Positions 45,101 through 54,401 of a DNA stretch of 57,133 nucleotides are shown piece after piece. Positions within the stretch are counted from its first letter, which is position 1. Each line of letters starts with the position of its first letter. The stretch spans positions 1-57,133 of the forward strand of contig NZ_PXOH01000027.1 of the NCBI RefSeq assembly GCF_003007785.1. The letters run 5' to 3'. The notes under the pieces are model-generated. The model was not told the origin of the DNA and ran no database searches. It saw only the letters and a list, made by a program, of their open reading frames with translations. This stretch comes from Aphanothece hegewaldii CCALA 016 (GTDB taxonomy: Bacteria > Cyanobacteriota > Cyanobacteriia > Cyanobacteriales > Microcystaceae). Made by a program: the position numbers and the translations under genes.

Positions 45101-45643
45101 CCCAAATAAAGCAAATGTTAATTGTTCATAATTTTTATTTTCGGCTCTTTGATTATAACAAAAGCGAATAAAAGAGAAAAAATCATCGGATGAAAAATCT
45201 AAACTGATTAGTTTATCAATTTCATCAAAACAAATAATAATTTTTTGTTGTGGAAATTCGACAAATATAATCTGTTCTAAAAAATCTTTAAGTTTTTGAA
45301 CGGGTGGGATGTCTTCTCGCTCTTTTAGCCAAGCTTTTAAGTTAAACTTTTTACCTAAATTAAATCCTAAAAAAAGCTGTATAATCAAGCCATTGTACCA
45401 CTTTTGTAGATTAACCTCGCTCCCCAAGCTGGTAATATCAATTGATGTACAAATAAAGTCTTCTTTTTGCAATTGGTGTATTGTACGAACCCGTAAGCTA
45501 GATTTCCCCATCTGACGACAGTTAAAAATATAGCAATATTCACCAGCTTTGAGGGATTCTAATAAATCTTTATCCGCTTTTCTCTCAACATATGTCGGAT
45601 GGTTGTAGGCTAAACTTCCACCGATGCGATATTCGTATGTCAT
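42167..45643 (-). CDS. AAA-like ATPase with transmembrane helix and 14 WD40 repeats
   Basis: 1158 residues. An N-terminal AAA-like domain (AAA_35 type, about 1-350) opens YRIGGSLAYNHPTYVERKAD and has the atypical Walker A NCRQMGKSSL (41-50) and Walker B IIICFDEIDKL. A helical effector-linker and one membrane helix (VGSVILGISLISAIGSAIATF, about 448-468) precede about 14 WD40 repeats (HQQAVTSVAFSPN...LATASRDNTVKLW and on, about 550-1125), enough for two seven-bladed propellers. The architecture is STAND-like: a ligand-sensing propeller controlling an NTPase. Function is unknown; signalling or conflict roles are both possible. Confidence 0.88.
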   Translation of the reverse strand: MTYEYRIGGSLAYNHPTYVERKADKDLLESLKAGEYCYIFNCRQMGKSSLRVRTIHQLQKEDFICTSIDITSLGSEVNLQKWYNGLIIQLFLGFNLGKKFNLKAWLKEREDIPPVQKLKDFLEQIIFVEFPQQKIIICFDEIDKLISLDFSSDDFFSFIRFCYNQRAENKNYEQLTFALFGVTTPSDLIREKTQTSFNIGQAIELTGFTLAEAKPLEEGLIEKVENPYLALKEIIYWTGGQPFLTQKMCQYVKKYSDFIYLENQSEIITEIVNTSLIENWESQDEPVHFKTIKDRLLRNEQKAGRLLGLYQQILKQGWIEVDDSPEQTELKLSGLVVVKNNKLVVYNPIYQAIFNQEWLMKQLEKLRPYSEAINAWELSNYEDESRLLRGQSLKDALVWTVGKSLSNLDYQFLNASQKLEQKDIEVNLDTERKANQILTNANQKAKQMIRVGSVILGISLISAIGSAIATFQALEKQQEAQLGTQLQQTSETALRQFQFQQLEALISSMQAGQQLKSIVKDQRILAQYPTTSPMISLQQILRQIQEKNQLESHQQAVTSVAFSPNNNYLATASRDNTVKLWTRQGQELRTLKGHQGAIYGVAFSPDSKTIATASQDRTIKLWNLQGKELVTLQGHQGSVYSVSFSPDGQFIASTSRDETARLWNLKGQQLKVFRGHQKSVDDVSFSPDGKKIATVSRDGSLIIWNLEGEKLLTIQQKSLPFYSVSFSPDEKYIAAATSDGITKMWNLQGTLVLTLKGHQENVNSVNFSPDGKSLVTASSDGTAKIWTLQGQEITTLKGHQEPVYEAVFSPDSQYLVTASSDGTARVWKIHSPFSTEKNVSEIGITSVGFSTDGKEIVKASKDGSIYLENVQSKQISKFPSDLEWIYDINFSPNNQKIAAASRNGIAKIWDIKGNVLAEIEIDSTPVYSVSFNPNQSEIAIGLGDGRVEIWKIQNQKPQLKKSIQVDINPISSIAFSSDGNQLASASREGIIKLLNSEKQLNINISSNQTRIEQIIFSPDGQRIATASQDGTIKLWNGQGQLITTLRGDLFPVNSLVFSNDGKLLATASSDGTARIWDEKGQLRSEYKGEQNSLLGIYFTSNNQEIITVTQNGKIQKWQVENELSRLNYLLNQGCQWLEDYLNTHPQEREKLKVCQPNS

Positions 45644-45734
45644 TGATGAACTGTATAAAATATTATTTCAGTTTAACAAAATTAGTTAATTAACTGTTGT
45701 AATATGTTTAGATTAAATCTAATTTTTCACAAAT

Positions 45735-46382
45735 ATGAATGAATTTCAAGAATTACCCCAAATTCAATATATCTTTACAATTTTCTTTTTGACTTTGGGA
45801 CCAATGAAGACAATTCCTGTTTTCTACAAAATAGCCCTAAACCTTGAACAAAAAGACCGTTTTTTCCTAGCTTTAAGAAGTAGTTTAATCGGAGCAATTT
45901 TAGCTGGGCTTATTGCTTTAATTGGTCTACATATTCTAGATACTTGGAAAGTTTCTTTAGATGCAATTCTCATCGTAGGCGGTATTTTCTTGTTTATCCA
46001 AGCTTTTGAAATTGTCTCGCATTTTTCTAAGCCTTCAACACCTCAAACATCTGCAATTCAGGAAAATAAACCCCTTCGCCTGTTAGCAATTTCTCCTTTA
46101 GCTGTTCCCGTTATCGTCACACCCTACGGTGTAGTTGCTATTCTACTCTTTATGTCGATCGCACGCAATAATTTAGCTCTCGAAATCACAATCTTTGGCT
46201 TATTATTACTGATTATGACACTTAATTTTATCGGAATGTTACTAGCAGACCATATCATGCGGTGGATTGGTATCGCAACTTTGCAGATTGTTGGCTGGAT
46301 TTTGGCAATTTTACAAGCAGGATTAGCAGTAGACGTAATTTTAAAGGCTTTCAAAAATTTGGGACTGATAACAAAAAGCTAA
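45735..46382 (+). CDS. MarC family integral membrane protein
   Basis: 215 residues with six hydrophobic segments: FTIFFLTLGPMKTIPVFYKIA, GAILAGLIALIGLHIL, LDAILIVGGIFLFIQAFEIV, LAISPLAVPVIVTPYGVVAILLF, ITIFGLLLLIMTLNFIGMLLA and ATLQIVGWILAILQAGLAVDVIL. The order and the GP...P and SPLAVPVIVTP loops fit the MarC/UPF0056 family, whose transport function is unproven. It is divergent from the WD40 gene. Confidence 0.88.
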   Translation: MNEFQELPQIQYIFTIFFLTLGPMKTIPVFYKIALNLEQKDRFFLALRSSLIGAILAGLIALIGLHILDTWKVSLDAILIVGGIFLFIQAFEIVSHFSKPSTPQTSAIQENKPLRLLAISPLAVPVIVTPYGVVAILLFMSIARNNLALEITIFGLLLLIMTLNFIGMLLADHIMRWIGIATLQIVGWILAILQAGLAVDVILKAFKNLGLITKS

Positions 46383-46455
46383 AAATTTTATTTCAATTCT
46401 CTTTTATTTACTATAATTTCAAACAAAGACTTACTCAACACTAATCTAAAGCAAT

Positions 46456-46779
46456 ATGAAAAAAACCCTAGCTCTGTCTGCTATTGTTCTAGGTATCTCT
46501 GTTACTGCTGTTTTAGGACATAATGATGCTGCTGCTGCTTGTCCATTTGCTCGCAATTCGGGTACACTTGATCTACAAAATAACCCCAATAGTCCCTTAC
46601 CCTTTGCTATCAAAAAAACTCACTCTGATATGATGTTTGGCATTGCTGCAACAGTAGGTTTATTGACTACGGGTTGGGTTGTTGCGCGTCGTCTTAATCA
46701 TTTTTCTCCTGTATCTAGTCCGATAGTACAAAATGAATTTGAAGATTCTTTAGCTATTCCTGTTGCTGAACAAGTCTAA
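46456..46779 (+). CDS. Small secreted or membrane protein
   Basis: 107 residues with an N-terminal signal-like segment (ALSAIVLGISVTAVLGHNDAAAA) and a second hydrophobic helix (MMFGIAATVGLLTTGWVVARR). One cysteine is in AACPFARN. No family is recognised. It follows the MarC-like gene by 73 bp and ends in a clear terminator. Confidence 0.6.
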   Translation: MKKTLALSAIVLGISVTAVLGHNDAAAACPFARNSGTLDLQNNPNSPLPFAIKKTHSDMMFGIAATVGLLTTGWVVARRLNHFSPVSSPIVQNEFEDSLAIPVAEQV

Positions 46780-46791
46780 AAATCTTCTTTT

Positions 46792-46816
46792 GGTGGGTCT
46801 ATCCCACCCTTTTTTT
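46792..46816 (+). terminator. Rho-independent terminator
   Basis: GGTGGG-TCTAT-CCCACC followed by CTTTTTTT, 13 nt after the stop of the small membrane protein. It also separates this gene from the convergent flavoprotein gene. Confidence 0.75.
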
Positions 46817-46819
46817 GAT

Positions 46820-48292
46820 TCATAATAATTTATTGGCGCATAAAATCCCTGATGCAGCGACAGCAGGTACACCAATTCCAGGTAAGGTACTATCACCGAC
46901 GCGATATAGTCCCGAAATGGGGGTGTGACAACTGGGGAACATTCCTTGTTCTGCGGCAATTGCAGGGCCGTAGGTTCCCTGATAACGACGCAAATAACGC
47001 GCATGAGTCAAAGGTGTCCCAATTAATTCTAGGGTAATTCTGGCGCGAAGATCTGGGATGATTTTTTCTAAAGCTTTGTATAATGATTGCGATCGTTCTT
47101 TTTTCTTTTCTTTGTATCCTTGATCTTTTTGCCAATTAGAATAGGGTTCTAATGTATACCCATGAATCACATGATGTCCATTGGGTGCCAATTTTTTATC
47201 CCATACAGAAGGAATGGAAATCATACAAGTATTTCCCGCTTCAGTTAGGTCTTTTTCTGTTTGATGTACAACCACATGATGACCCGCTAAATTTTCTAAA
47301 CCATCCGCTTTTATCCCTAAATGTAGGTGCATAAAACTTTCTATCGCTGGTGTTTCTATGGCATTTTTTCGATAGGATGGGGGTAAGTCTTCGGGGTTTA
47401 ATAGCTGTTGGTATGTATCCCAAACTGTCGCATTAGAAATTACTATTTTTGCTTGTATTGTTTCACCATTACGCAGTTTTACACCCTTAACTTTTCCTGA
47501 CTTGACTAAGATTTTCTCTACATGAGTCCCTAATCTTAATTCACCACCAAATTTTTTAAATCCTCTAACTAATGTTTCAACGATCGCACCACTTCCACCA
47601 ACAGGATATTCTACATTCCTCTGATTCCGTTGCCCTAACATAAAGGCAATTTCTGGCGCAATTGTACCATAAGCTTTTAGACCCGAAAGTAAAAAACATT
47701 CTAAGTCTATTAAACGTCTCACCCAAGGATCGGTAATATATTGATCCATGACTCGACCCACCGAAGAATTGATAATTTTTAATTGGGGTAAAGTTTTTAA
47801 TAAACTTGGAGCATAGTTTAAGATTAAATTGGGGATTAATTGCCAATCTGCTCTTAATTTTAGTAAACATATATCTTTTAAACAATCATATAGCTCCAGA
47901 AGACGTGCATAAAATTTTTCTAATTCTTTTGCTCCTTGAGGTGTAATTTTTGCAATTTCTTTTTGATAGTCTTTTAAATTGCAATAAACAGGGAATGTAT
48001 GTTCAGGAAAATGATAGTATCCTAAAGGATCATACGGAATCACTTCTATGTCTTCTTCGATTAAATCTAAGACTTCTTTTAGGGGATTTCGGCTCGGATT
48101 TTGATGACCTAAACCACAATAAAAAGATGGGCCAGAATCAAAGTGAAACCCTTGTCTAACAAAGCTATGTGCAGCACCACCAGCAATCGTATGACTTTCA
48201 CAAATTAAAACTTTTTTGCCATATTTAGCTAAGATTGATCCCGCACATAAACCACCAATTCCACTACCAATAATAATGATTTCTGGTTCCAT
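46820..48292 (-). CDS. FAD-dependent oxidoreductase, CrtISO/phytoene-desaturase-like
   Basis: 490 residues. An N-terminal dinucleotide fold is seen (EIIIIGSGIGGLCAGSILAKYGKKVLICE), then SHTIAGGAAHSFVRQGFHFDSGP, and a C-terminal FAD motif GLYRVGDSTLPGIGVPAVAASGILCANKLL. It belongs to the carotene isomerase and desaturase superfamily. The residues after GGAAH differ from what I recall of CrtH, so I read it as a paralogue with unknown carotenoid or lipid substrate. A Uma2 gene lies 9 nt upstream on the same strand. Confidence 0.85.
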   Translation of the reverse strand: MEPEIIIIGSGIGGLCAGSILAKYGKKVLICESHTIAGGAAHSFVRQGFHFDSGPSFYCGLGHQNPSRNPLKEVLDLIEEDIEVIPYDPLGYYHFPEHTFPVYCNLKDYQKEIAKITPQGAKELEKFYARLLELYDCLKDICLLKLRADWQLIPNLILNYAPSLLKTLPQLKIINSSVGRVMDQYITDPWVRRLIDLECFLLSGLKAYGTIAPEIAFMLGQRNQRNVEYPVGGSGAIVETLVRGFKKFGGELRLGTHVEKILVKSGKVKGVKLRNGETIQAKIVISNATVWDTYQQLLNPEDLPPSYRKNAIETPAIESFMHLHLGIKADGLENLAGHHVVVHQTEKDLTEAGNTCMISIPSVWDKKLAPNGHHVIHGYTLEPYSNWQKDQGYKEKKKERSQSLYKALEKIIPDLRARITLELIGTPLTHARYLRRYQGTYGPAIAAEQGMFPSCHTPISGLYRVGDSTLPGIGVPAVAASGILCANKLL

Positions 48293-48301
48293 ATTTAAAG
48301 C

Positions 48302-48973
48302 TTATAGATTTTTAATTTGTTGAGCGAACCAATTAGCAGCATTTACATTAGATTCTTGTTCGAGTTTTTTTATTGTTTGTTCTACTAATTTTATCGGTAA
48401 GTTAGATAAAGCCACAGATGTTTCAATCTCTTTGTATGTATTATTGTCTTGTAAGATAAAAGCAATTACCCGTTTTCCTCTAACATCAATTACCCAATAT
48501 TCAGGGATACCTAACTCTGCATAAAGATGTTTTTTTTCATCTAAATCTGTAGCTAAAGTAGTATCAGCAACTTCACCGACTAAATTAGGAATTCGATGAT
48601 ATTCTAAATTAATATATCGTTTTTCTCCTTCTTCCCATCGTGGATAGTTATCACCAATATATAATACTAAATCTGGTGCGCCTGCTTTTGTTTTTGGTTT
48701 TTCAATTTGACACCGACTAAATGAACAAAAAACTTGCTCAGGATGCTGTGTAAACCAGACAAATAGCATCATGATTAACAAGTCAGCAAATTTTGAATGA
48801 TTGATGCCTTCGCCGCCCATTTCTGCCAAAAGTTGATTATGATAAAAAAATAGTTTAACCCGTTCGATTGTTGGATCATCTCGATAAGCAAGATAATCAT
48901 CCCAAGTAGCGGGTTTCCATTCGGGTATTAAAGATATTTGTGATTCTGATTCAACAGAAATAGAAGAAATCAT
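48302..48973 (-). CDS. Uma2 family (DUF820) endonuclease-like protein
   Basis: 223 residues. The PD-(D/E)XK-type core is readable: GAPDLVLYIG, VGEVADTTLATDLDEKKHLYAELGIPEYWVIDVRGKRV. It differs from the Uma2 protein at 6166 in the N-terminal half, so the two are not a recent duplication. The gene starts upstream of the flavoprotein gene with a 9-nt gap and is probably co-transcribed. Confidence 0.9.
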   Translation of the reverse strand: MISSISVESESQISLIPEWKPATWDDYLAYRDDPTIERVKLFFYHNQLLAEMGGEGINHSKFADLLIMMLFVWFTQHPEQVFCSFSRCQIEKPKTKAGAPDLVLYIGDNYPRWEEGEKRYINLEYHRIPNLVGEVADTTLATDLDEKKHLYAELGIPEYWVIDVRGKRVIAFILQDNNTYKEIETSVALSNLPIKLVEQTIKKLEQESNVNAANWFAQQIKNL

Positions 48974-49023
48974 AATTTCATCAAAATATATCTAATATTA
49001 ATTATTACAAAAAACAATTAATT

Positions 49024-50124
49024 ATGCAAGAAATACGCGGTGTTTGGATTCCTAATATTCCTCATAGTAGAGTATTGATGTCACCTGAGAATATTGCTCA
49101 AAGTATGAATTTTTTACAGAAATGCGGCTTTAATGTTGTTTTTCCTGTGATGTGGAATCAAGGTTATACTTTATATCCAAGTGAACGAATGCAGCAAGAA
49201 GGATTTCGTAAAACTTTTCCTTATTTTAAAACAAATAAATTTGATCCATTAGAGATTTTAATCAAAGAAGCACATAGTAGAAATATTGCTGTTATTCCTT
49301 GGTTTGAATATGGTTTTGCTGCTTCTCCTATTGTTGATGGTGGATATTTAATCGAAAAAAATCCTCATTGGTTAGCTCTTGATCAAGGAAAAAATCCAGT
49401 TATCAAAGGTGGTTTAACTTGGATGAATAGTTTACATCCAGAAGTACAACAATTTATGTTAGATTTAATCTTAGAAGTTGTACAAAATTATCCTGTAGAT
49501 GGGATTCAAGGTGACGATCGCTTTCCTGCTATGCCCATTGGTGGCGGTTATGATGAGACAACACTACAAATATATCAACAAGAATACGGAAATCGAGCTA
49601 AACCCCCTTTAAATGTAAAAGATCAACAATGGATGCAATGGAGAGCAAATCAACTTACTTTATTTTTACGTCGTCTTTATTTTCAAGTTAAAGCGATTAA
49701 TCCTAATTTAATTGTTTCGATGGCACCTGCTGTATATCCTTTTTGTTATCATCATTTATTACAAGATTCTCCAACATGGTTAAACTTAGGAATTGTCGAT
49801 TTACTGCATCCACAATTTTATCGGGAGAATTTTCAAAGGTATGAAATTGAAGTTAATAAAATAAATCTAAGTTTGGATACAATTCAAAAAGCTAAAATCT
49901 CTCCTGGTATTGCTTTTAGAGCAAATGGGGTAAACTTAACACCAAATGATATTTTAAAATGCGTTGAACTTAATCGTAAAAAAGGATTACAGGGTCAGGT
50001 ATTCTTTCACTATGAAGGATTATTAGCCCACAATAAAGCTAATGCAAGGGCACTAAAAACAAAGGGAGTATATGATCGGATGGCTTCACTTCCCACTTTT
50101 TGTCGTACAACCAACGATACTTAG
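49024..50124 (+). CDS. Family 10-like glycosyl hydrolase (GHL10)
   Basis: 366 residues. A TIM-barrel hydrolase of the GHL10/DUF187 type: REIRGVWIPNIPHSRVL-like opening, FNVVFPVMWNQGYTLYPS, IAVIPWFEYGFAASP and YPVDGIQGDDRFPAMP (acidic residues at the strand ends are likely catalytic). There is no obvious signal peptide. Known or predicted members act on cell-wall or exported polysaccharide; the substrate is unknown. Confidence 0.87.
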   Translation: MQEIRGVWIPNIPHSRVLMSPENIAQSMNFLQKCGFNVVFPVMWNQGYTLYPSERMQQEGFRKTFPYFKTNKFDPLEILIKEAHSRNIAVIPWFEYGFAASPIVDGGYLIEKNPHWLALDQGKNPVIKGGLTWMNSLHPEVQQFMLDLILEVVQNYPVDGIQGDDRFPAMPIGGGYDETTLQIYQQEYGNRAKPPLNVKDQQWMQWRANQLTLFLRRLYFQVKAINPNLIVSMAPAVYPFCYHHLLQDSPTWLNLGIVDLLHPQFYRENFQRYEIEVNKINLSLDTIQKAKISPGIAFRANGVNLTPNDILKCVELNRKKGLQGQVFFHYEGLLAHNKANARALKTKGVYDRMASLPTFCRTTNDT

Positions 50125-50207
50125 AATTTGAATAAGCGATAATAATAGATCGTGACTCTTATCCTACAATAGTACAATTAAACTATCGAACTGGCTGATT
50201 ACGACCA

Positions 50208-51362
50208 ATGAAATTTACCTGCGCCCAAAATGAATTAAATACTAACCTTTCCTTGGTTAGTCGTGCTGTCCCTTCTCGTCCAAATCATCCTGTTTTAGGA
50301 AACGTTTTATTTGTTGCAGATGAAGAAAAAGGAGAAATTAGCCTTACTGCTTTTGACCTGAGTTTAGGGATAAAAACCAGTTTTCAAGCCACCGTTTCTG
50401 AAAGTGGGACAGTTACTTTACCCGCAAAACTTCTTAATGATATTGTATCTCGTCTCAGCGATGGTGAAATCACTCTTGTTGTGGAGGAACAAGACGACGC
50501 AGAAGAACAGATTTTAGCCACGCTAACCTCTGTTTCAGGACGGTTTCAGCTTAGAGGAATGCTTGCGACAGAATTTCCACAACTTCCTTCTATTGAGAAT
50601 GGAGAAACAATTATTTTACCCATTACTGCATTGACTGAGGGTCTAAAAGCATCCCTTTTCGCTGCGAGTACCGATGAAACCAAACAAGTTTTGACAGGAG
50701 TTCATCTGACTGGGACACCCGATAGTTTAGAATTTGCGGCCACCGATGGTCATCGTTTATCCGTTGTACAAACTCCATTAGAAGAGGCCGAAACCTCTAA
50801 TATTACTCAAGGTTTTGGGGTTACTATCCCCGCGAGAACTTTACGGGAATTAGAACGTATTCTATCGGTTAATCAAACCACAGATTTAGTGACGCTGCGC
50901 GTTGATGAAGGACAGATTATCTTTGAAATTGGGGATCAAAAGTTAACCAGTCGTAAGTTAGAAGGTGCATACCCCGCTTATCAACAACTTATACCGAAAA
51001 AGTTCGATCGCTCTGTGACTTTAGAACGTAAACGATTATTAAGTAGTTTAGAACGAGTTGCCGTATTAGCCGACCAAAAAAATAATTTAGTTAAATTTAG
51101 TCTCGATGGGGATAAAGGACAATTAACCTTATCCGTTGAATCTCCTGATCTTGGTAGTGCAAAGGAACTAATGCCTGCCGAAATGAGTGGAGACAATACA
51201 GATATTGCGTTTAATGTCAAGTATCTGATGGATGGTTTAAAAGCATTACCCGCATCTCAGATATCAATGCAACTGAATGAAAGTACTCAACCGGTGATTT
51301 TTAGTCCGTTAGATGGCTTAAAAATGACTTATTTGGTCATGCCTGTCCAAATACGCAATTAA
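50208..51362 (+). CDS. dnaN: DNA polymerase III beta subunit (sliding clamp)
   Basis: 384 residues with three DnaN domains: MKFTCAQNELNTNLSLVSRAVPSRPNHPVLGNVL at the start, then FAATDGHRLSVVQ and the C-terminal VMPVQIRN peptide that forms the partner-binding pocket. It encircles DNA and tethers polymerase. No dnaA or DnaA boxes are adjacent, as is usual in cyanobacteria. Confidence 0.97.
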   Translation: MKFTCAQNELNTNLSLVSRAVPSRPNHPVLGNVLFVADEEKGEISLTAFDLSLGIKTSFQATVSESGTVTLPAKLLNDIVSRLSDGEITLVVEEQDDAEEQILATLTSVSGRFQLRGMLATEFPQLPSIENGETIILPITALTEGLKASLFAASTDETKQVLTGVHLTGTPDSLEFAATDGHRLSVVQTPLEEAETSNITQGFGVTIPARTLRELERILSVNQTTDLVTLRVDEGQIIFEIGDQKLTSRKLEGAYPAYQQLIPKKFDRSVTLERKRLLSSLERVAVLADQKNNLVKFSLDGDKGQLTLSVESPDLGSAKELMPAEMSGDNTDIAFNVKYLMDGLKALPASQISMQLNESTQPVIFSPLDGLKMTYLVMPVQIRN

Positions 51363-51378
51363 ACTAACGCGGGGTAGT

Positions 51379-53466
51379 TCACGCAAGAGGTTTGACCATT
51401 AAAACAACCGTTGAACGCCCTGCCACTGAGTAGGTTTTTTCTTTCACATCCGTTGCCGACTCTAACTCACAAACGGCTTCTGATAAGGGAAGGGCAGTAT
51501 CGACAATGCGCGACCATCTTTCGTTTTTACCTAATACAGGTAATTCAAAAGATAAGGTTTCCCAGTAAGCATTCATCATCACGTGTAAATGTTCCCCCGC
51601 TTTAGGATGATGCAAAGAAAAAGCAAGACTACGAGAATCTTTTGACCAGTCTGGTTTACCTAATTTGATACCATGCCATGATAAATGTGGTTTGTGACTG
51701 GCATCTGTGACCTCTAGAACACATTCTTGGTGGAAAAGTTGCAAATTTTGGGTAATATTAATTAATCGCCGTACAAAGCACCACAGGTCAAATTCTTGAT
51801 CAACACCACTCCAGTCAAACCAACTTAATTCATTATCTTGACAATAGCCGTTATTATTGCCTTTTTGGGTACGTCGAATTTCATCCCCCATTTGGATCAT
51901 TGGAGTACCTTGGGACATAAAAAGGATGGTGAAAAAGTTTTTGATTTGTTGTAGTCGCAATGCTTCGATTTCTGGATCATCGGTTGGCCCTTCAATGCCA
52001 CAGTTCCAGCTAAAATTATGATTGGCTCCATCTTGGCTATTTTCCCCATTCGCTTCATTATGTTTCTCGTTATAGGAAACTAAATCATTGAGCGTAAAGC
52101 CATCGTGACAAGTGAAAAAGTTGATACTACGGTTAATATCGGTATCCTGTCGGTGATAAATATCTGGACTTCCTAGAATTCTTGCGGCTAAATTAGGAAT
52201 CATTCCCGCATCACTTTTGACAAAACGACGGATATCATCTCGATAGGGGCCATTCCATTCGGAAAACCAGTCCGCATATTCGACAAACTGCCCAACACTG
52301 TATAAACCTGCTGCATCCCAAGCTTCTGCGATTAGTTTTGTTCCTGCTAAAACGGGATCTGATTCGATCGCCCAGATGATATGATTCATATTAATGGTAT
52401 GAGCTTCAATGGGAAAGCCCCGCGAATCTCTAGATAAAACGGAGGCAAGATCAAAACGAAATCCGTCTACGTGCATCTCGGATACCCAGTAGCGCAAGGA
52501 ATCTAAAATTAAGCCGCCTCCGATGGGATGATTTCCTCTAAAAGTATTTCCACAACCACTATAATTAGCGTAGTGAATCATGTCTGGTTCTAGAATATAG
52601 TACGCTTCGTTATCTAATCCTCTAAAGCAGAGAGTCGGCCCTTGCTCGTTCCCTTCGGCGGTATGATTGAAAACGACATCTAAAATCACTTCTATTCCTG
52701 CGCGGTGTAAGGCTTTCACCATATCCCGAAATTCATTAACCGCCCCAACTCCCGATTTATCAGCAGTATAGCCTCGATGGGGTGCAAAAAATCCGATCGT
52801 ACTATATCCCCAATAGTTACATAATCCTGGTCGCGCATCTTCTGGGTCAAAATAATGAATAGGTAATAGTTCGACTGCGGTAATTCCTAAATTCTTTAAA
52901 TACGGGATTTTTTCGATTAATCCGGCATAAGTTCCGCGTTTTTCGCTCTTCACACCAGAGTTAGGATGACGGGTAAAACCTCCAACGTGTAATTCATAAA
53001 TTACGCTTTGGGAATAGGGAATGCGTAGCGGGTGATCTCCTTCCCAATCATAGTTACTTGTATCAACGACTACACTCCGTAAGGCTTTAGCGCAGTTATC
53101 CCCTGGCTTGATCGCTGCTTTTCGATTATATGTTGTATAACCGACGATCGATTTAGCATAGGGATCAAGTAGTACTTTGGAACTATCAAAACGATGTCCT
53201 TTTTCGGGTTCAAAAGGCCCATGCGCCCGATAAGCATACACTTGTCCTTCACCAATTCCTTTAACGAAAATATGCCAATAATAAAAAGTGCGATTTTTGT
53301 TGGGATCTAGAGGAATAGTAATAACGGGTTTAGGATCGTTAGGCTGCTCAAATAGCAATAATTCTATAGCTGTGGCATTTTTTGAAAAAACACAGAAATT
53401 AACCCCATCAGGTTCAACGGTTGCACCAATTGGATGACTATTACCGGGAAGTGTGGCGAACAGCAT
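51379..53466 (-). CDS. glgX: Glycogen debranching enzyme (isoamylase type)
   Basis: 695 residues, GH13 family. An N-terminal CBM48-like domain (PIGATVEPDGVNFCVFSKNATAIELLLFE) precedes the catalytic barrel: VVFNHTAEG, DGFRFDLASVL (Asp nucleophile region), LIAEAWDAAG (acid Glu) and NFFTCHDGFTLNDLV. It hydrolyses alpha-1,6 branches of glycogen, feeding stored carbon into metabolism in the dark. It is convergent with dnaN with a 16-nt gap. Confidence 0.96.
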   Translation of the reverse strand: MLFATLPGNSHPIGATVEPDGVNFCVFSKNATAIELLLFEQPNDPKPVITIPLDPNKNRTFYYWHIFVKGIGEGQVYAYRAHGPFEPEKGHRFDSSKVLLDPYAKSIVGYTTYNRKAAIKPGDNCAKALRSVVVDTSNYDWEGDHPLRIPYSQSVIYELHVGGFTRHPNSGVKSEKRGTYAGLIEKIPYLKNLGITAVELLPIHYFDPEDARPGLCNYWGYSTIGFFAPHRGYTADKSGVGAVNEFRDMVKALHRAGIEVILDVVFNHTAEGNEQGPTLCFRGLDNEAYYILEPDMIHYANYSGCGNTFRGNHPIGGGLILDSLRYWVSEMHVDGFRFDLASVLSRDSRGFPIEAHTINMNHIIWAIESDPVLAGTKLIAEAWDAAGLYSVGQFVEYADWFSEWNGPYRDDIRRFVKSDAGMIPNLAARILGSPDIYHRQDTDINRSINFFTCHDGFTLNDLVSYNEKHNEANGENSQDGANHNFSWNCGIEGPTDDPEIEALRLQQIKNFFTILFMSQGTPMIQMGDEIRRTQKGNNNGYCQDNELSWFDWSGVDQEFDLWCFVRRLINITQNLQLFHQECVLEVTDASHKPHLSWHGIKLGKPDWSKDSRSLAFSLHHPKAGEHLHVMMNAYWETLSFELPVLGKNERWSRIVDTALPLSEAVCELESATDVKEKTYSVAGRSTVVLMVKPLA

Positions 53467-53571
53467 GAGTCTAAGTTGGGCTATAGTTTATCCCATCGTC
53501 TCACTTTTAGGGTATTAATTCTCATTTACGCTAGATTTTTTATAAATCTTAAATATAACGAATCATTCTAA

Positions 53572-54396
53572 CTATTCTATAATTTCGATTGAATCACCCA
53601 CGCGAATTATTCCTAAATTGAGAGGGATCATATTTTCACCAAACATAATACCTTGGGCTAATTTACGGAATGTCCCTAATGTTTTTAGAGGTTCTTGTAG
53701 AGGGTTACGATATCCAGTGATTTGATCAGTTGTTGTAATAATACATCGAGTACAAGGTTTGACAAGTGAAAATTGTATTTCGCCAATTCTAATTATTTTC
53801 CATTTTGTTTCAATAAAGGGGACTTCTGTTTCAATGACGATATTGGGACGAAATCGATTCATTGATACGGTTTGAGCTTCATTATTGTAGGTTTCTTTGA
53901 GTCTTCTATTGAGTTCGGTTAATGATGCTGTATTGGTGATTAAAAAGGGATAGCCATCGGCCAAACTAACGGGTAAATTATTACTAGGTGCATAATTTTC
54001 ATCAATCGATCTAATATAATCAGGAGATTGTCTAACTAAATAACATGGTGTATTTAAAAGAGTCGTAAACCATTGGGAAACCTGATCATCTTGCAAAATA
54101 GCAGTTGTGCGATCGCGCCAAATTTCTACTTTAATTTTTTCTCCTATTAATGTCGGACTAAAAGTAACAGATCTTAAAGATTGATCTAAGGATGATAAAG
54201 TAATTTGGCTATCCTGAATTTCTACTTTAACGGTTGCTAACTGAGGATATTGTCTTTGTGTCAAGAATTTTCCTGCTGAATTGACTAGCATAAATTCTCG
54301 ATCCCACAAAAACCCTTTTTGAGTGATTTCTGCTTGGTTTTTGCTAATACCCCGACAAGATTTTATTGGATAGATATTAAGTTCTGAAACTATCAT
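53572..54396 (-). CDS. MOSC domain protein (YcbX-like)
   Basis: 274 residues. An N-terminal MOSC beta-barrel (MIVSELNIYPIKSCRGI, DREFMLVNSAGKFLTQRQYPQLATV) precedes the MOSC domain with NRFRPNIVIE and the cofactor Cys in VKPCTRCIITTTDQITG. Related YcbX/mARC proteins use molybdenum cofactor to reduce N-hydroxylated compounds. The gene is last of three on this strand, 5 nt after a glycosyltransferase; a functional link to it is doubtful. Confidence 0.88.
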   Translation of the reverse strand: MIVSELNIYPIKSCRGISKNQAEITQKGFLWDREFMLVNSAGKFLTQRQYPQLATVKVEIQDSQITLSSLDQSLRSVTFSPTLIGEKIKVEIWRDRTTAILQDDQVSQWFTTLLNTPCYLVRQSPDYIRSIDENYAPSNNLPVSLADGYPFLITNTASLTELNRRLKETYNNEAQTVSMNRFRPNIVIETEVPFIETKWKIIRIGEIQFSLVKPCTRCIITTTDQITGYRNPLQEPLKTLGTFRKLAQGIMFGENMIPLNLGIIRVGDSIEIIE

Positions 54397-54401
54397 ATTT
54401 T

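Noticed and set aside
50168..50207. Replication origin next to dnaN
   Set aside because: No DnaA boxes (TTATCCACA-like) or AT-rich unwinding repeats are visible, and dnaA is absent.
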